From: Pedobacter ginsengisoli
Lineage (GTDB): Bacteria; Bacteroidota; Bacteroidia; Sphingobacteriales; Sphingobacteriaceae
DNA length: 64,000 nt
Assembly: GCF_002736205.1 (NCBI RefSeq)
Contig: NZ_CP024091.1
Span: forward strand, 5,081,555 to 5,145,554
Direction: 5' to 3'
Below the pieces are notes generated by a model. It saw only the letters and a program-made list of their open reading frames with translations, searched no databases and was not told the origin of the DNA. Shown piece by piece: positions 35,531-44,866 of this stretch. Position 1 is the first letter of the stretch, and each line of letters starts with the position of its first letter. The translations under genes were made by a program, and so were the position numbers.

Positions 35531-36595
35531 ATGTCATCTTTTAACGAAGTAATATTTAACAGCAGCCCAAAAAAACTAGGCTTTAGCTTTCCTGCTGAAT
35601 GGGAAAAACATGATGCGACATGGCTAAGCTGGCCACATAAGGAAGAATCCTGGCCGGGTAAGATTGAAACTATATATGAGCCTTATTGCCAGTTTATTAA
35701 AATTGTAGCAACCGGCGAAAAGGTTAGAATTAACGTTAACAATGAAGAAACTAAAACTTTTGCCATTTCTGAATTGGAAAAAGTGGGAGCTGATTTAAGC
35801 CAGATTGAATTTTATTTTAATCCGAGTAATGATGCCTGGTGCAGAGATCATGGTCCGGCTTTTTTATTAAATAAGGCAAACAGAAAAAAAGCAATAGTAG
35901 ACTGGGGATATAATGCATGGGGAGGTAAATACCCTCCTTATGAGCTTGATGATGTAATTCCAACCAAAATAGCTGAGCATTTTAATTTATCCGTTTATCA
36001 TCCTGATATAGTAATGGAGGGTGGATCTGTTGAGTTTAATGGCGCAGGGACGATACTTACCACTACAGCATGTTTGCTGAATGAAAACAGAAACCCTCAT
36101 TTAAATAAGGAACAGATTGAAGAGTATTTAAAGGAATTTTATGGTGCTGAACAGGTGTTGTGGTTAGGCGATGGGATAGTTGGGGATGATACTGACGGCC
36201 ATATTGATGACATTACGAGGTTTGTGAACGAGGATACAGTTTTAACGGTTGTTGAGAGTAATCCTCTGGATGAAAATTATTTGCTGTTACAGGAGAATTT
36301 GGAGACATTAAAAACTTTGCGGCTATTAAATGGAAAACCTTTGAATATTGTAAAATTGCCGATGCCTTCTCCGGTAATCCATGAGGATACAAGGCTGCCT
36401 GCTTCATATGCTAATTTTTATATTGCAAATGCTGCGGTAATTGTACCTACTTTTAGAGACGTGAATGATGAAAAAGCTCTTGAAATTATTCAAGGGGTTT
36501 TCCCGGATAGAAAAGTTGTAGGAATAGATTCTACAGATATTATTTGGGGGTTAGGAAGTTTTCATTGTCTTAGCCAACAGGAACCATCAATCTAA
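35531..36595 (+). CDS. aguA: Agmatine deiminase
   Basis: A 354-aa peptidyl-arginine-deiminase-family enzyme that converts agmatine to N-carbamoylputrescine. The fold's marks are visible: WLSWPHKEESWPG, NDAWCRDHGP (substrate Asp), VMEGGSVEFNG, DGHIDDITRF (catalytic His and Asp) and a catalytic Cys near the end (C346, GSFHCLSQQ). It works with the upstream aguB product. The arginine decarboxylase that would supply agmatine is not in this window. Confidence 0.95.
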   Translation: MSSFNEVIFNSSPKKLGFSFPAEWEKHDATWLSWPHKEESWPGKIETIYEPYCQFIKIVATGEKVRINVNNEETKTFAISELEKVGADLSQIEFYFNPSNDAWCRDHGPAFLLNKANRKKAIVDWGYNAWGGKYPPYELDDVIPTKIAEHFNLSVYHPDIVMEGGSVEFNGAGTILTTTACLLNENRNPHLNKEQIEEYLKEFYGAEQVLWLGDGIVGDDTDGHIDDITRFVNEDTVLTVVESNPLDENYLLLQENLETLKTLRLLNGKPLNIVKLPMPSPVIHEDTRLPASYANFYIANAAVIVPTFRDVNDEKALEIIQGVFPDRKVVGIDSTDIIWGLGSFHCLSQQEPSI

Positions 36596-36648
36596 TCACT
36601 TTTTATAATTGATATAATTAATTGAATATAACCAAACAAGAAATACAG

Positions 36649-37392
36649 ATGAAGTTATTAGAAGGAAAAACAGCACTTGTTACAGGTGCATCTAAAGGAA
36701 TTGGCCGCAAAATAGCGGAAAAATTTGCTGAACATGGAGCTAATGTAGCTTTTACCTATTTGTCATCAGTAGAAAAAGGTGAGGCTTTAGAACAAGAGTT
36801 AGAAAGTTTTGGTACAAAAGTAAAAGGATATCGCTCAGACGCCTCTAAATTTGATGAAGCTGAAAAACTAATCAATGATATAGTAGCTGATTTTGGTGCA
36901 TTAGATATTGTTGTAAATAATGCAGGTATAACGAAAGATGGTTTATTGATGCGAATGAGTGAGGAGAACTGGGATGAAGTAATTAATGTAAACTTGAAAT
37001 CGGTATTTAATGTATCTAAAGCTGCTTCTAAAGTGATGATGAAAGCGCGCAAAGGATCTATCATTAACATGAGCTCTGTTGTAGGAGTTCAAGGGAACGC
37101 CGGACAAGCAAATTACGCTGCATCTAAAGCAGGTATAATTGGATTCTCTAAATCTTTGGCTAAAGAATTGGGATCACGTAATATCCGTACCAATGTTATA
37201 GCTCCTGGATTTATCCGCACTGAAATGACGGATGTATTAGATCCAAAAGTGGTACAAGGTTGGGAAGAAGGTATTCCTTTGAAAAGAGCAGGCGAGACGG
37301 ATGATGTAGCGAATGCATGTGTATTCCTGGCATCTGATATGAGCTCATACGTTACAGGTCAGGTATTGTCTGTTTGCGGCGGAATGTTGTAA
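36649..37392 (+). CDS. fabG: 3-oxoacyl-ACP reductase
   Basis: A 247-aa short-chain dehydrogenase that reduces 3-oxoacyl-ACP with NADPH in fatty-acid elongation. The cofactor motif TGASKGIG (about 12-19), NNAG, the catalytic Ser (MSSVVGVQ), and YAASKAG (Tyr and Lys) are all present, and the C-terminal RNIRTNVIAPGFI and YVTGQVLSVCGGM are FabG-like. ATG 36649 is preferred over TTG 36622, since family proteins start at about MKLLEGKTALV. A terminator follows. Confidence 0.93.
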   Translation: MKLLEGKTALVTGASKGIGRKIAEKFAEHGANVAFTYLSSVEKGEALEQELESFGTKVKGYRSDASKFDEAEKLINDIVADFGALDIVVNNAGITKDGLLMRMSEENWDEVINVNLKSVFNVSKAASKVMMKARKGSIINMSSVVGVQGNAGQANYAASKAGIIGFSKSLAKELGSRNIRTNVIAPGFIRTEMTDVLDPKVVQGWEEGIPLKRAGETDDVANACVFLASDMSSYVTGQVLSVCGGML

Positions 37393-37410
37393 GGATATTA
37401 TAAATACTTA

Positions 37411-37446
37411 AAAATGGTGTCTGAATTAATCCCGACACCATTTTTT
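37411..37446 (+). terminator. Rho-independent terminator of fabG
   Basis: An 11-bp perfect stem (AAAATGGTGTC, 37411-37421, with its complement at 37434-37444) and a T-run. Confidence 0.9.
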
Positions 37447-37467
37447 ATTTAAACTGACAGGAATTGT

Positions 37468-38178
37468 TCAGTACTGTATTTTTGGTACTTGCTTATGTTT
37501 TTCAAAGTAGTTATATTCCAACTGAAGATTTGTCCAAAAAGAACGGTGTTGAGGGAACTGGGTTAAATATCTCTCAAGATTAATATCAGTTATTTTAAAA
37601 GGAAAAATGTGAACAGGAATCTGATCTTGCCCTTCATTTCGTGCCTCAACGGCTAAAACATAAAGCTCCTTCATCTTGTCGTCTGTTATTGGGATGCAGC
37701 CAACGGTTTCACATTTCCCATGAATGTATATATCGTTTCCTGGTTTTTGATTCGCACTTCTTAACAGGTCAATTTTGTTAGGATAGTTTATTCCTAAAGA
37801 AAGATGAAAGTTGCTTAGAGGATTAAATACGGTGATATAATAAAATCCTTCAGGAGTTTGCTTATCACCCTCTTTTGATTTGGGTCCCAGAATACCTGAA
37901 TGCTTGCAAAAAGGAAATACTTTGAATAACCTATATTGCTTTTGGGCGCTACCTCTTAACCATATTTCTAATCTCCCTTCGGCTTTGTAGGCTGCTATGT
38001 ATAGGCTAAACCGCTTACCTATCTCATCTTTTTTAAGGTCATTTTGGAGCTTATTCCATTTCTCTTCATAAGCTTGTTTAACACGTTCAAATGTCAATTG
38101 CTGCTTTTTGAAATCAGATTGGGCTAGTGTTGGTGCATACATCATTAGGAGTAAAATAATGTGAAAATAGTTTTTCAT
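37468..38178 (-). CDS. L,D-transpeptidase (YkuD domain, YafK-like)
   Basis: A 236-aa secreted protein with a signal peptide (about 1-19). The YkuD domain (about 75-205) carries the catalytic motif, with His in IYIHGKCE and Cys in VGCIPITD. That order fits the YafK group, which in other bacteria trims or forms links between peptidoglycan and outer-membrane lipoprotein. It probably acts in the periplasm on the cell wall. Convergent with fabG, divergent from the vWA-like gene. Confidence 0.9.
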   Translation of the reverse strand: MKNYFHIILLLMMYAPTLAQSDFKKQQLTFERVKQAYEEKWNKLQNDLKKDEIGKRFSLYIAAYKAEGRLEIWLRGSAQKQYRLFKVFPFCKHSGILGPKSKEGDKQTPEGFYYITVFNPLSNFHLSLGINYPNKIDLLRSANQKPGNDIYIHGKCETVGCIPITDDKMKELYVLAVEARNEGQDQIPVHIFPFKITDINLERYLTQFPQHRSFWTNLQLEYNYFEKHKQVPKIQY

Positions 38179-38203
38179 TATAAGGCGTTGGTTTTACTAT
38201 GAA

Positions 38204-38211
38204 CAAACTTA
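38204..38211 (-). promoter_or_regulatory. -7 box of L,D-transpeptidase gene
   Basis: TAAGTTTG on the minus strand, 25 nt upstream of ATG 38178. Confidence 0.55.
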
Positions 38212-38261
38212 TATAAAATTGTGCGAGCATTTTAAAATTTAGCATCTTTACCCAAATACGT

Positions 38262-40346
38262 ATGAACGATTCTTTTAGCTTATACACTTTATTGGCATTA
38301 TTAGGCTGCTTGCTAACAGGTATTCTTTTTGCTTGGTTATTGTACCGTAAAACGGAGCATTTAGCTAAGCGGCTGCGTTATGGGTTGTTTGTGATACGGA
38401 CAACTGTAGTAAGCGTTATAGCAGCATTGCTGTTTCTTCCTTTAATTAGAAGTGTGTCATACAATCTCGAAAAACCTGTAATTATTATCGGTCAGGATAA
38501 TTCTCTATCTGTTGGAACGATTGAACCTAATGGCTTTAAGAAAGACCAGTATGAGAGAGATATGAAAAATTTGGCTAACAAACTGTCTGAAAAGTATGAA
38601 GTAAAGATTTATAATTTTAGTGATAGTATAAAATCTGGCTATGATTTCAAGAATAATGGTCAGGTTAGTAACGCTTCAATGTTCATTAATCAGTTAAATG
38701 ATGAATTGTTAAACCGAAATGTGGGAGCGATAATTTTATCCTCAGATGGTATTTTTAATCGCGGAGGGAGTCCACTTTATGACTTGAATAAACTTAAGGC
38801 TCCTGTTTATACTGTTGCATTGGGAGATACAATTCCGAAAAATGATTTGATGATTTCAAATGTAAATCACAATAGTCTGGTTTATCTTGATAATGAATTT
38901 ACTGTTGAAGTCCAAGTGCAGGCCTTTGAGAGTAAAGGTGAAGTATCCAAAATTTTGGTTACTGAAGCGGGCAAAAAGATTTTTGAGGATCAGATTCAGA
39001 TTAATTCAAGTGCATTTGTAAAGAACATTCCAATTAAGCTAAAAGCTTCTAGATTGGGCCTTCAGAAATATACCATTCAGCTTACTCCATTAAAAGAGGA
39101 GATATCGGAACGTAACAACACGCAAAGCATTTTTATTGAGGTAATTGATGCGAAGCAAAAAATATTGCTTGCTTCAGCTGGTCCACATCCAGACATTGCA
39201 GCTTTAAAACAGGCCATAACAGTAAATAAGCATTATGAATTGAAGATTGCTTTGCGAGACGATTTGAATGTTATTAATCCGAAAGACTATAGCTTAATTA
39301 TTTTGTATCAGCTTCCAGATCTTCAAAACGATGGTGAGGGATTTATTAATAAAGTTCAGCAAAGTAGTGTGCCAGTATGGTACATACTGGGGGCTCAAAG
39401 TAATTTATATGCCTTTAATAAAATGCAGGGTGCGGTAAATTTTAATGGAAACAACAATACCTTGCAGGAAGCTTTTTCTATGGTCAATACTGGTTTTACA
39501 GCTTTTGAAATGAGCGCGTCAATTGACAAGGAAATTGAAGGATTTGACCCTCTTCAGTCACCTTTTGGAGAAGTGAAGATAAACGGTACAGCATTAGTTG
39601 CATTAAAACAACGGATTGGAAAGATTAAAACTGAATCTCCGCAGTTATTTTTTATGAGCGGAGAGGGAAAAAGAGCAGGTTATTTAATAGGAGAAGGTAT
39701 ATGGCGCTGGAGGTTAGCAGAAGCTCAGAATGAGCAGAAATTAAATACTTTTAATACTTTAATTTCAAATGCTGTCCAATATATCTCTGCTAAAGACGAT
39801 AAGCGTAAGTTTAAAGTTTACATGGCCAAAAATACTTTTGATGAAAATGAAAATGTGCCAATAAATGCAGTTCTTTATAATGATAGCTATGTTGCGGTAA
39901 ATACTCCCGATGTAAGTATTCAATTAAAAAATGAAGAAGGAAAGGTTTATAATTTTCTATTTTCCAGAACTGAAACAGCGTATCAACTAGATGCAGGAAT
40001 GCTGCCCGCAGGAAATTATACTTATACTGCAACTACAACTCTAGGGAGTAAAAAATATAGTGCACAAGGAATATTTTATGTAAATACACTCGTTGCCGAA
40101 TATCAGCAAACAATTGCCAACCATCAGTTGCTTAATACCATGGCCTTGCAAACCGGAGGTAAGATGTATATGCCGCAGAATTTATCATTTATTTTGAATG
40201 ATATTGAAAAAAACGAACATGTAAAAACTTTAAGTTACGAAGATCGTAAATATGAAGAATTAATTAACTTTAAGTGGGTGTTTGCATTAATAATTACCAT
40301 GCTTACACTAGAGTGGTTTTTAAGAAAAAGAAACGGAGAAATTTAA
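38262..40346 (+). CDS. Membrane protein with vWA-like domain
   Basis: A 694-aa protein. Two N-terminal membrane helices (about 7-27 and 43-63) and one near the C-terminus (about 671-688) frame a large periplasmic part. Right after the second helix, IIGQDNSLSV contains DNSLS (D79-S83), the DxSxS metal-site motif of von Willebrand factor A domains. A later segment beginning ILLASAGPHPDI resembles a glutamine-amidotransferase-like fold, an arrangement seen in BatA-like membrane proteins of this phylum. The role is unknown. The channel gene follows 10 nt downstream. Confidence 0.7.
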   Translation: MNDSFSLYTLLALLGCLLTGILFAWLLYRKTEHLAKRLRYGLFVIRTTVVSVIAALLFLPLIRSVSYNLEKPVIIIGQDNSLSVGTIEPNGFKKDQYERDMKNLANKLSEKYEVKIYNFSDSIKSGYDFKNNGQVSNASMFINQLNDELLNRNVGAIILSSDGIFNRGGSPLYDLNKLKAPVYTVALGDTIPKNDLMISNVNHNSLVYLDNEFTVEVQVQAFESKGEVSKILVTEAGKKIFEDQIQINSSAFVKNIPIKLKASRLGLQKYTIQLTPLKEEISERNNTQSIFIEVIDAKQKILLASAGPHPDIAALKQAITVNKHYELKIALRDDLNVINPKDYSLIILYQLPDLQNDGEGFINKVQQSSVPVWYILGAQSNLYAFNKMQGAVNFNGNNNTLQEAFSMVNTGFTAFEMSASIDKEIEGFDPLQSPFGEVKINGTALVALKQRIGKIKTESPQLFFMSGEGKRAGYLIGEGIWRWRLAEAQNEQKLNTFNTLISNAVQYISAKDDKRKFKVYMAKNTFDENENVPINAVLYNDSYVAVNTPDVSIQLKNEEGKVYNFLFSRTETAYQLDAGMLPAGNYTYTATTTLGSKKYSAQGIFYVNTLVAEYQQTIANHQLLNTMALQTGGKMYMPQNLSFILNDIEKNEHVKTLSYEDRKYEELINFKWVFALIITMLTLEWFLRKRNGEI

Positions 40347-40356
40347 GCAAAGAAGT

Positions 40357-40968
40357 ATGCAAGTAAGTACTATGGATGCCATTGAGATCTTAGGAACCAT
40401 TTCCTTTGCGATATCTGGTTCTTTTGCTGCCATGCAAAGAAGATTGGACCCTTTCGGAGTACTCATTATTGCTTTTGTAACATCTATTGGCGGAGGAACC
40501 GTTCGCGATCTCTTGCTGGGCGATACCCCTGTTGCATGGATGAGGGACGTAAATTATTGCCTGTTAATTTTACTGACATCTATTGCCACCATTTTTTTTA
40601 AAACCCATATAAAGAAATTTAAAGTAACTCTTTTTTTATTTGACTCATTAGGTCTGGGTTTGTTTACAATGCTTGGTATTCAGAAAGGAATAGTTTTTGG
40701 TTTAAGCCCTGGCATTTGCATTGCCCTTGGAACCATTACAGGATGTTTTGGAGGTATTATAAGAGATACACTACTAAATACTATTCCCGTAATATTCAGA
40801 AAAGAAGTCTATGCCACAGTATGTATTATGGGAGGGATATTATATTTCTCTCTTTTATATTTTAACTTGAAAGAGGATCTGGCAAAGGTTGCTGTTATTG
40901 GGTTTATTTTTACTGTAAGAGTAGTTGTAGTAAGGTATAAAGTAACGTTACCTAGGTTTGGTTATTAG
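40357..40968 (+). CDS. TRIC-type / UPF0126 membrane channel protein
   Basis: A 203-aa protein with seven predicted helices arranged as two similar halves. Each half carries a glycine-rich kinked helix ending in an Arg-Asp pair: GGGTVRDLLLGD and GGIIRDTLLN. This is the pattern of bacterial trimeric intracellular cation channel homologues (YicG/UPF0126), which conduct K+ in studied cases. It is probably co-transcribed with the vWA-like gene. Its last four bases overlap the end of the convergent ftsB-like gene. Confidence 0.9.
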   Translation: MQVSTMDAIEILGTISFAISGSFAAMQRRLDPFGVLIIAFVTSIGGGTVRDLLLGDTPVAWMRDVNYCLLILLTSIATIFFKTHIKKFKVTLFLFDSLGLGLFTMLGIQKGIVFGLSPGICIALGTITGCFGGIIRDTLLNTIPVIFRKEVYATVCIMGGILYFSLLYFNLKEDLAKVAVIGFIFTVRVVVVRYKVTLPRFGY

Positions 40969-41264
40969 TCTTTCGGGGCTTCTTTGATGATAACAAAGAC
41001 ATCTTCATTGTCCTTTTTCATAAAATATTTTTCACGTGCAAACTTTTCCGCAGTGTTTAGGTCGGTATTTAACTCGTTAAGATCTTTCTTTACCTTAGCA
41101 ATTTCCTTTACATAAAAGTCTTTTTCTTCCTGAAGCTTGTTCACCTGCGATCTGTATTCATACTGAGCTATTACATCATTTTTATCGAAAAATAACATCC
41201 ATACCACAAATGCAGCTACGCTTAGAAAATATTTGTTTCGTAAAAGTTCAAGCAAACGAATCAT
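40965..41264 (-). CDS. FtsB/DivIC-like septum formation initiator
   Basis: A 99-aa single-pass protein: a short cytoplasmic N-terminus, one membrane helix (about 12-28), then a coiled coil (about 33-80) with heptad Leu, Lys and Glu. This fits the FtsB/DivIC family, which recruits and activates septal cell-wall enzymes with FtsL and FtsQ. It lies downstream of eno on the same strand, as ftsB does in E. coli. An upstream GTG at 41270 overlaps the -7 box, so ATG 41264 is chosen. Confidence 0.87.
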   Translation of the reverse strand: MIRLLELLRNKYFLSVAAFVVWMLFFDKNDVIAQYEYRSQVNKLQEEKDFYVKEIAKVKKDLNELNTDLNTAEKFAREKYFMKKDNEDVFVIIKEAPKD

Positions 41265-41269
41265 ATGCA

Positions 41270-41277
41270 CAAATATA
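41270..41277 (-). promoter_or_regulatory. -7 box of ftsB-like gene
   Basis: TATATTTG on the minus strand ends 5 nt before ATG 41264, predicting a leaderless mRNA. Confidence 0.55.
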
Positions 41278-41379
41278 TAAAATTAACACCCGAAGATCTA
41301 AAACCTTTGATCTTTATCAAAATCAGTATTATTCACTTATCAACATTTTGCAACTTTATCAAAGCAAATTATATGTTTC

Positions 41380-41416
41380 AAAAATGCCCCGATACCAAAA
41401 GTACAGGGGCATTTTG
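41380..41416. terminator. Terminator of eno
   Basis: An 11-bp perfect stem (CAAAATGCCCC, 41380-41390, with its complement at 41406-41416), 15-nt loop, with T/A-rich flanks on both sides. It separates eno from the ftsB-like gene. Confidence 0.8.
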
Positions 41417-41456
41417 TTTTTGAATATATATCCAAAAAAATATTAAGGATAGGAAT

Positions 41457-42752
41457 TTATTTCTTTAAGAATTTGAAATCCTTACCAATAAAACGTGCTG
41501 CAGAACCTAATTCTTCTTCAATACGTAATAATTGATTGTATTTTGCAATCCTGTCTGAACGTGAAGCTGAACCAGTTTTAATCTGACCACAGTTTAACGC
41601 TACAGCAAGATCCGCAATAGTAGTATCTTCAGTTTCACCACTTCTATGGCTCATTACCGAGGTATAGCCATTAGTTTGCGCTAATGAAACAGCATTGATT
41701 GTTTCAGTTAATGAACCAATTTGATTTACTTTAACTAAAATGGAGTTCGCGGTGTTTTTGTCTATTCCAGATTGTAAACGAGTTACATTTGTAACAAACA
41801 AATCGTCACCTACAAGTTGAACTCGGTCGCCAATTTTATCAGTTAGCATTTTCCAGCCATCCCAGTCATTTTCATCCATTCCATCTTCAATAGAGATAAT
41901 AGGATATTTTTCGGTTAAAGATGCAAGATAATCAGCTTGTTCAGCACTTGTGCGGATAGCTCCTTTATCACCTTCAAATTTGGTGTAGTCGTATTTTCCG
42001 TCTTTATAGAATTCAGAAGCTGCACAGTCAAAAGCTAAAAAGATTTGTTCACCTGCTTTATAGCCTGCTTTTTCGATAGCTTGGATAATAGTTTCAACAG
42101 CATCTTCAGTACCTCCAAAAGTAGGTGCAAATCCACCTTCATCACCAACAGCTGTTGAAAGACCTCTGTCGTGCAAAATGGCTTTTAGGTTATGAAATAC
42201 TTCTGTTCCCCATCTTAAAGCTTCAGAGAATGAAGATGCACCAACAGGCATGATCATAAACTCCTGAAATGCGATAGGAGCATCTGAGTGAGAACCACCA
42301 TTTACAATATTCATCATCGGGATAGGTAGAATGTTAGCATTAACACCTCCTATATAACGGTATAATGGCTGACGGCTTTCTTGAGCTGCAGCTTTAGCAA
42401 CTGCTAAAGAAACACCTAGAATAGCGTTAGCACCAAGATTTCCCTTATTTTCTGTTCCGTCAAGCTTAATCATTAAGCTATCGATAGCATTTTGTTCAAA
42501 TACATCAACACCCTTTAATTCATCAGCGATTTTATCATTCACATTGGCAACAGCTTTTAAAACGCCTTTCCCTAAGTAAACTTTTTTATCACCATCTCTT
42601 AACTCCACAGCTTCATGCATACCAGTAGAAGCTCCTGATGGTACTGCTGCACGACCAAGGATACCATTTTCTGTAATTACATCTACTTCGATCGTAGGAT
42701 TGCCGCGAGAGTCAAGGATTTGTCGCGCGCGAACATCAATTATTAAACTCAT
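41457..42752 (-). CDS. eno: Enolase
   Basis: A 431-aa glycolytic enzyme that converts 2-phosphoglycerate to phosphoenolpyruvate. The N-terminal ARQILDSRGNPTIEVDV, the metal-site GDDLFVTN, and the signature VKVNQIGSLTETI with catalytic Lys, followed by SHRSGETEDT, are all present. Length is typical. It has its own -7 box (42823-42816) with a leader of about 55 nt, and a terminator downstream. Bacterial enolases can also be found in RNA-degrading complexes. Confidence 0.98.
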   Translation of the reverse strand: MSLIIDVRARQILDSRGNPTIEVDVITENGILGRAAVPSGASTGMHEAVELRDGDKKVYLGKGVLKAVANVNDKIADELKGVDVFEQNAIDSLMIKLDGTENKGNLGANAILGVSLAVAKAAAQESRQPLYRYIGGVNANILPIPMMNIVNGGSHSDAPIAFQEFMIMPVGASSFSEALRWGTEVFHNLKAILHDRGLSTAVGDEGGFAPTFGGTEDAVETIIQAIEKAGYKAGEQIFLAFDCAASEFYKDGKYDYTKFEGDKGAIRTSAEQADYLASLTEKYPIISIEDGMDENDWDGWKMLTDKIGDRVQLVGDDLFVTNVTRLQSGIDKNTANSILVKVNQIGSLTETINAVSLAQTNGYTSVMSHRSGETEDTTIADLAVALNCGQIKTGSASRSDRIAKYNQLLRIEEELGSAARFIGKDFKFLKK

Positions 42753-42815
42753 TTTTATTGGTTTTTATTTGTAAATAACCCTTAGTGTAAAATTTACAAT
42801 TACTAAGGCGATATC

Positions 42816-42823
42816 CAAAGTTA
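42816..42823 (-). promoter_or_regulatory. -7 box of eno
   Basis: TAACTTTG on the minus strand, 63 nt upstream of the eno ATG. Confidence 0.55.
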
Positions 42824-42835
42824 AAAATTAAACGC

Positions 42836-42869
42836 AAAAAAGTCGTAATTAATTTAATTACGACTTTTT
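42836..42869. terminator. Terminator after aqpZ
   Basis: A 10-bp perfect stem (AGTCGTAATT, 42841-42850, with its complement at 42856-42865), 5-nt loop, and A and T runs on the two sides. Confidence 0.85.
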
Positions 42870-42926
42870 CATTGGTAAATATTTAATGTTTTTATTGATA
42901 CTATGTTGTTTTGTAGATAGTTAAGT

Positions 42927-43619
42927 TTAAGTGTTTTCGGGCTTAGCAGCAAAAATTGCTTTGTAAACTATTCCAGCTATAATGGCGCCAATTATAGGTG
43001 CAACCCAAAATAACCAAAGCTGGCTTAATGCTTCGCCACCAACAAAAAGTGCCTGACTTGTACTTCTTGCAGGATTTACAGAAGTATTAGTTACAGGTAT
43101 ACTGATTAGGTGTATTAGCGTAAGGCCAAGTCCTATTGCTAATCCGGCAAATCCTTTAGGAGCTCTCTCATCCGTCGCACCCAAAATAATGATTAAAAAA
43201 ATGAAGGTCATTACTATTTCGGTAACTAATGCTGCTGTCATGCTATATTTTCCTGGTGATAGATCTCCATATCCATTTGCTGCAAATCCACCAATTGGAC
43301 TGCCATTTCCAGTAGCTATAACATACAATACACCCGCAGCTGCGATGCCACCAAGAACTTGTGAAATAATATAAGGGATTAAGTCCTTTACATCAAAGCG
43401 TCCTCCAATCCATAAACCAACTGAAACTGCCGGATTTAGGTGGGCTCCGGAGATATGGCCAAGGGCGTAAGCAATGGTTACTACGGTTAAACCAAAAGCG
43501 AGTGCTACACCTGCAAAGCCGATGCCAGCGCCAGGATAATTACAGGCTAAAACGGCACTGCCGCAACCGCCAAGGACCAGCCAAAATGTCCCAATAAATT
43601 CTGCTGCTAATTTTTTCAT
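42927..43619 (-). CDS. aqpZ: Aquaporin Z
   Basis: A 230-aa water channel with six helices and two NPA loops: GAHLNPAVS (N62-A64) and SVNPARS (N182-A184). H170 and R185 sit where the narrow selectivity filter of AqpZ is formed, which favours water over glycerol. It should act as a tetramer in the inner membrane and help with osmotic balance. It is monocistronic, with a terminator behind it. No -7 box was recognised upstream. Confidence 0.94.
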   Translation of the reverse strand: MKKLAAEFIGTFWLVLGGCGSAVLACNYPGAGIGFAGVALAFGLTVVTIAYALGHISGAHLNPAVSVGLWIGGRFDVKDLIPYIISQVLGGIAAAGVLYVIATGNGSPIGGFAANGYGDLSPGKYSMTAALVTEIVMTFIFLIIILGATDERAPKGFAGLAIGLGLTLIHLISIPVTNTSVNPARSTSQALFVGGEALSQLWLFWVAPIIGAIIAGIVYKAIFAAKPENT

Positions 43620-43765
43620 AGGAGTTTAATTTAGTCTAGTGGTAATGAATTTTTGATTCTATCACTACCTGGTTGTTAAATTAATTGAAGAATATTTGTT
43701 TTTATATAGAAATTTAAAGACAAATATTCAATTTTCCTAGAAAAAAATGCGCTGGTATGAGCAGG

Positions 43766-44857
43766 CTATTCCCATTTAAACACCTTAACAGCAACAGCAT
43801 ACACGCCAACTCCCCAGATTATCATAATAAGAATCTGATGTTTCACATCCCATAAGCCAGCTCCTTCAAAAGCTACCTTTCTCATCGCATCATTCAGGTA
43901 AGTTAAGGGTAATGCCCTGCTTATTGGCTGGAGCCACGAAGGAAATGCATCTATAGAAAAGAAAGTTCCCGATAGTAAAAATTGGGGCAACGTAATGATG
44001 TTTGAAATTGGGGGAATGGTACTTTCACTTTTTGCTATTCCCGATACCACAAATCCAAAACCCATAAATACAATGAGTCCTATGATTGCAAGTAAAAGCA
44101 TATTTAGCACTGTAATGATGCCATGTATTAAGGTGAAGTGGAAAAAGAAATGTCCAATAAGTATAATAAATACTGCCCCGCAAAGTGCAAAGCCTATTCT
44201 TGCAATTCCTTCTCCAAATACAATACTTGCCCGGCTAACGGGAGTGGCAAAAAAACGTTTTATAACTAAGGTTTGTCTTAAGCTGAAAAACACAAATGCT
44301 GTTCCAAATACCCCTGTGCTTAACAAAGAGAAGCCAAGTTGCCCTGGTAAAATAAAATCAATAGTACGGTAGATGCGGCCTTGAACAGTGCTTTCGTTTA
44401 ATTGTGCAATGGTAGGGGTGATATCTTTTGAATTTAAAGTATACATTAGGTTGTTCAATACTGATTTAAGTATCGTTCCCTTATCTATTGAAGCAGAAGT
44501 ATACTGAACATTGGCAAGGTAGGCAGGCTTGCCCAGGCTATTTTTTTGAACATTAATAACGGCGTCTATATTTCCTTTCTCGAGTCCTGTTTTTATTTCC
44601 GCCTTGTCCTTGTCTTTTATGATATGAACAACGCCGATTTGTTCAAGTGCATTTATTATAGGGTTTTGCAAATCTGATTCTGGAGCAATTGCTAGGTCAA
44701 CCTTTACGCCACCTTTACCCAAAAAGCCGAAAACAAGAATAAAGATCAATGGAAAAGCAAGTGTAAAAACAACTGCCGAAGGGCTGCGCATAATCGAGCG
44801 GAAACTTGCTTTTGCAAGAGCCAGCGTAGCTTTAGTATTATTATATGGTTTGCTCAT
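43766..44857 (-). CDS. ABC-2 type transporter permease
   Basis: A 363-aa permease. One helix near the N-terminus (about 22-45) is followed by a large external domain (about 50-170) and five helices (about 170-360), the layout of the YhgE/Pip- and DrrB-like ABC-2 family. It pairs with the ATPase gene 9 nt upstream on the same strand. Such pairs export drugs, lipids or polysaccharides, but the substrate cannot be read from the sequence. Confidence 0.88.
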   Translation of the reverse strand: MSKPYNNTKATLALAKASFRSIMRSPSAVVFTLAFPLIFILVFGFLGKGGVKVDLAIAPESDLQNPIINALEQIGVVHIIKDKDKAEIKTGLEKGNIDAVINVQKNSLGKPAYLANVQYTSASIDKGTILKSVLNNLMYTLNSKDITPTIAQLNESTVQGRIYRTIDFILPGQLGFSLLSTGVFGTAFVFFSLRQTLVIKRFFATPVSRASIVFGEGIARIGFALCGAVFIILIGHFFFHFTLIHGIITVLNMLLLAIIGLIVFMGFGFVVSGIAKSESTIPPISNIITLPQFLLSGTFFSIDAFPSWLQPISRALPLTYLNDAMRKVAFEGAGLWDVKHQILIMIIWGVGVYAVAVKVFKWE

Positions 44858-44866
44858 GTTCTTTTA

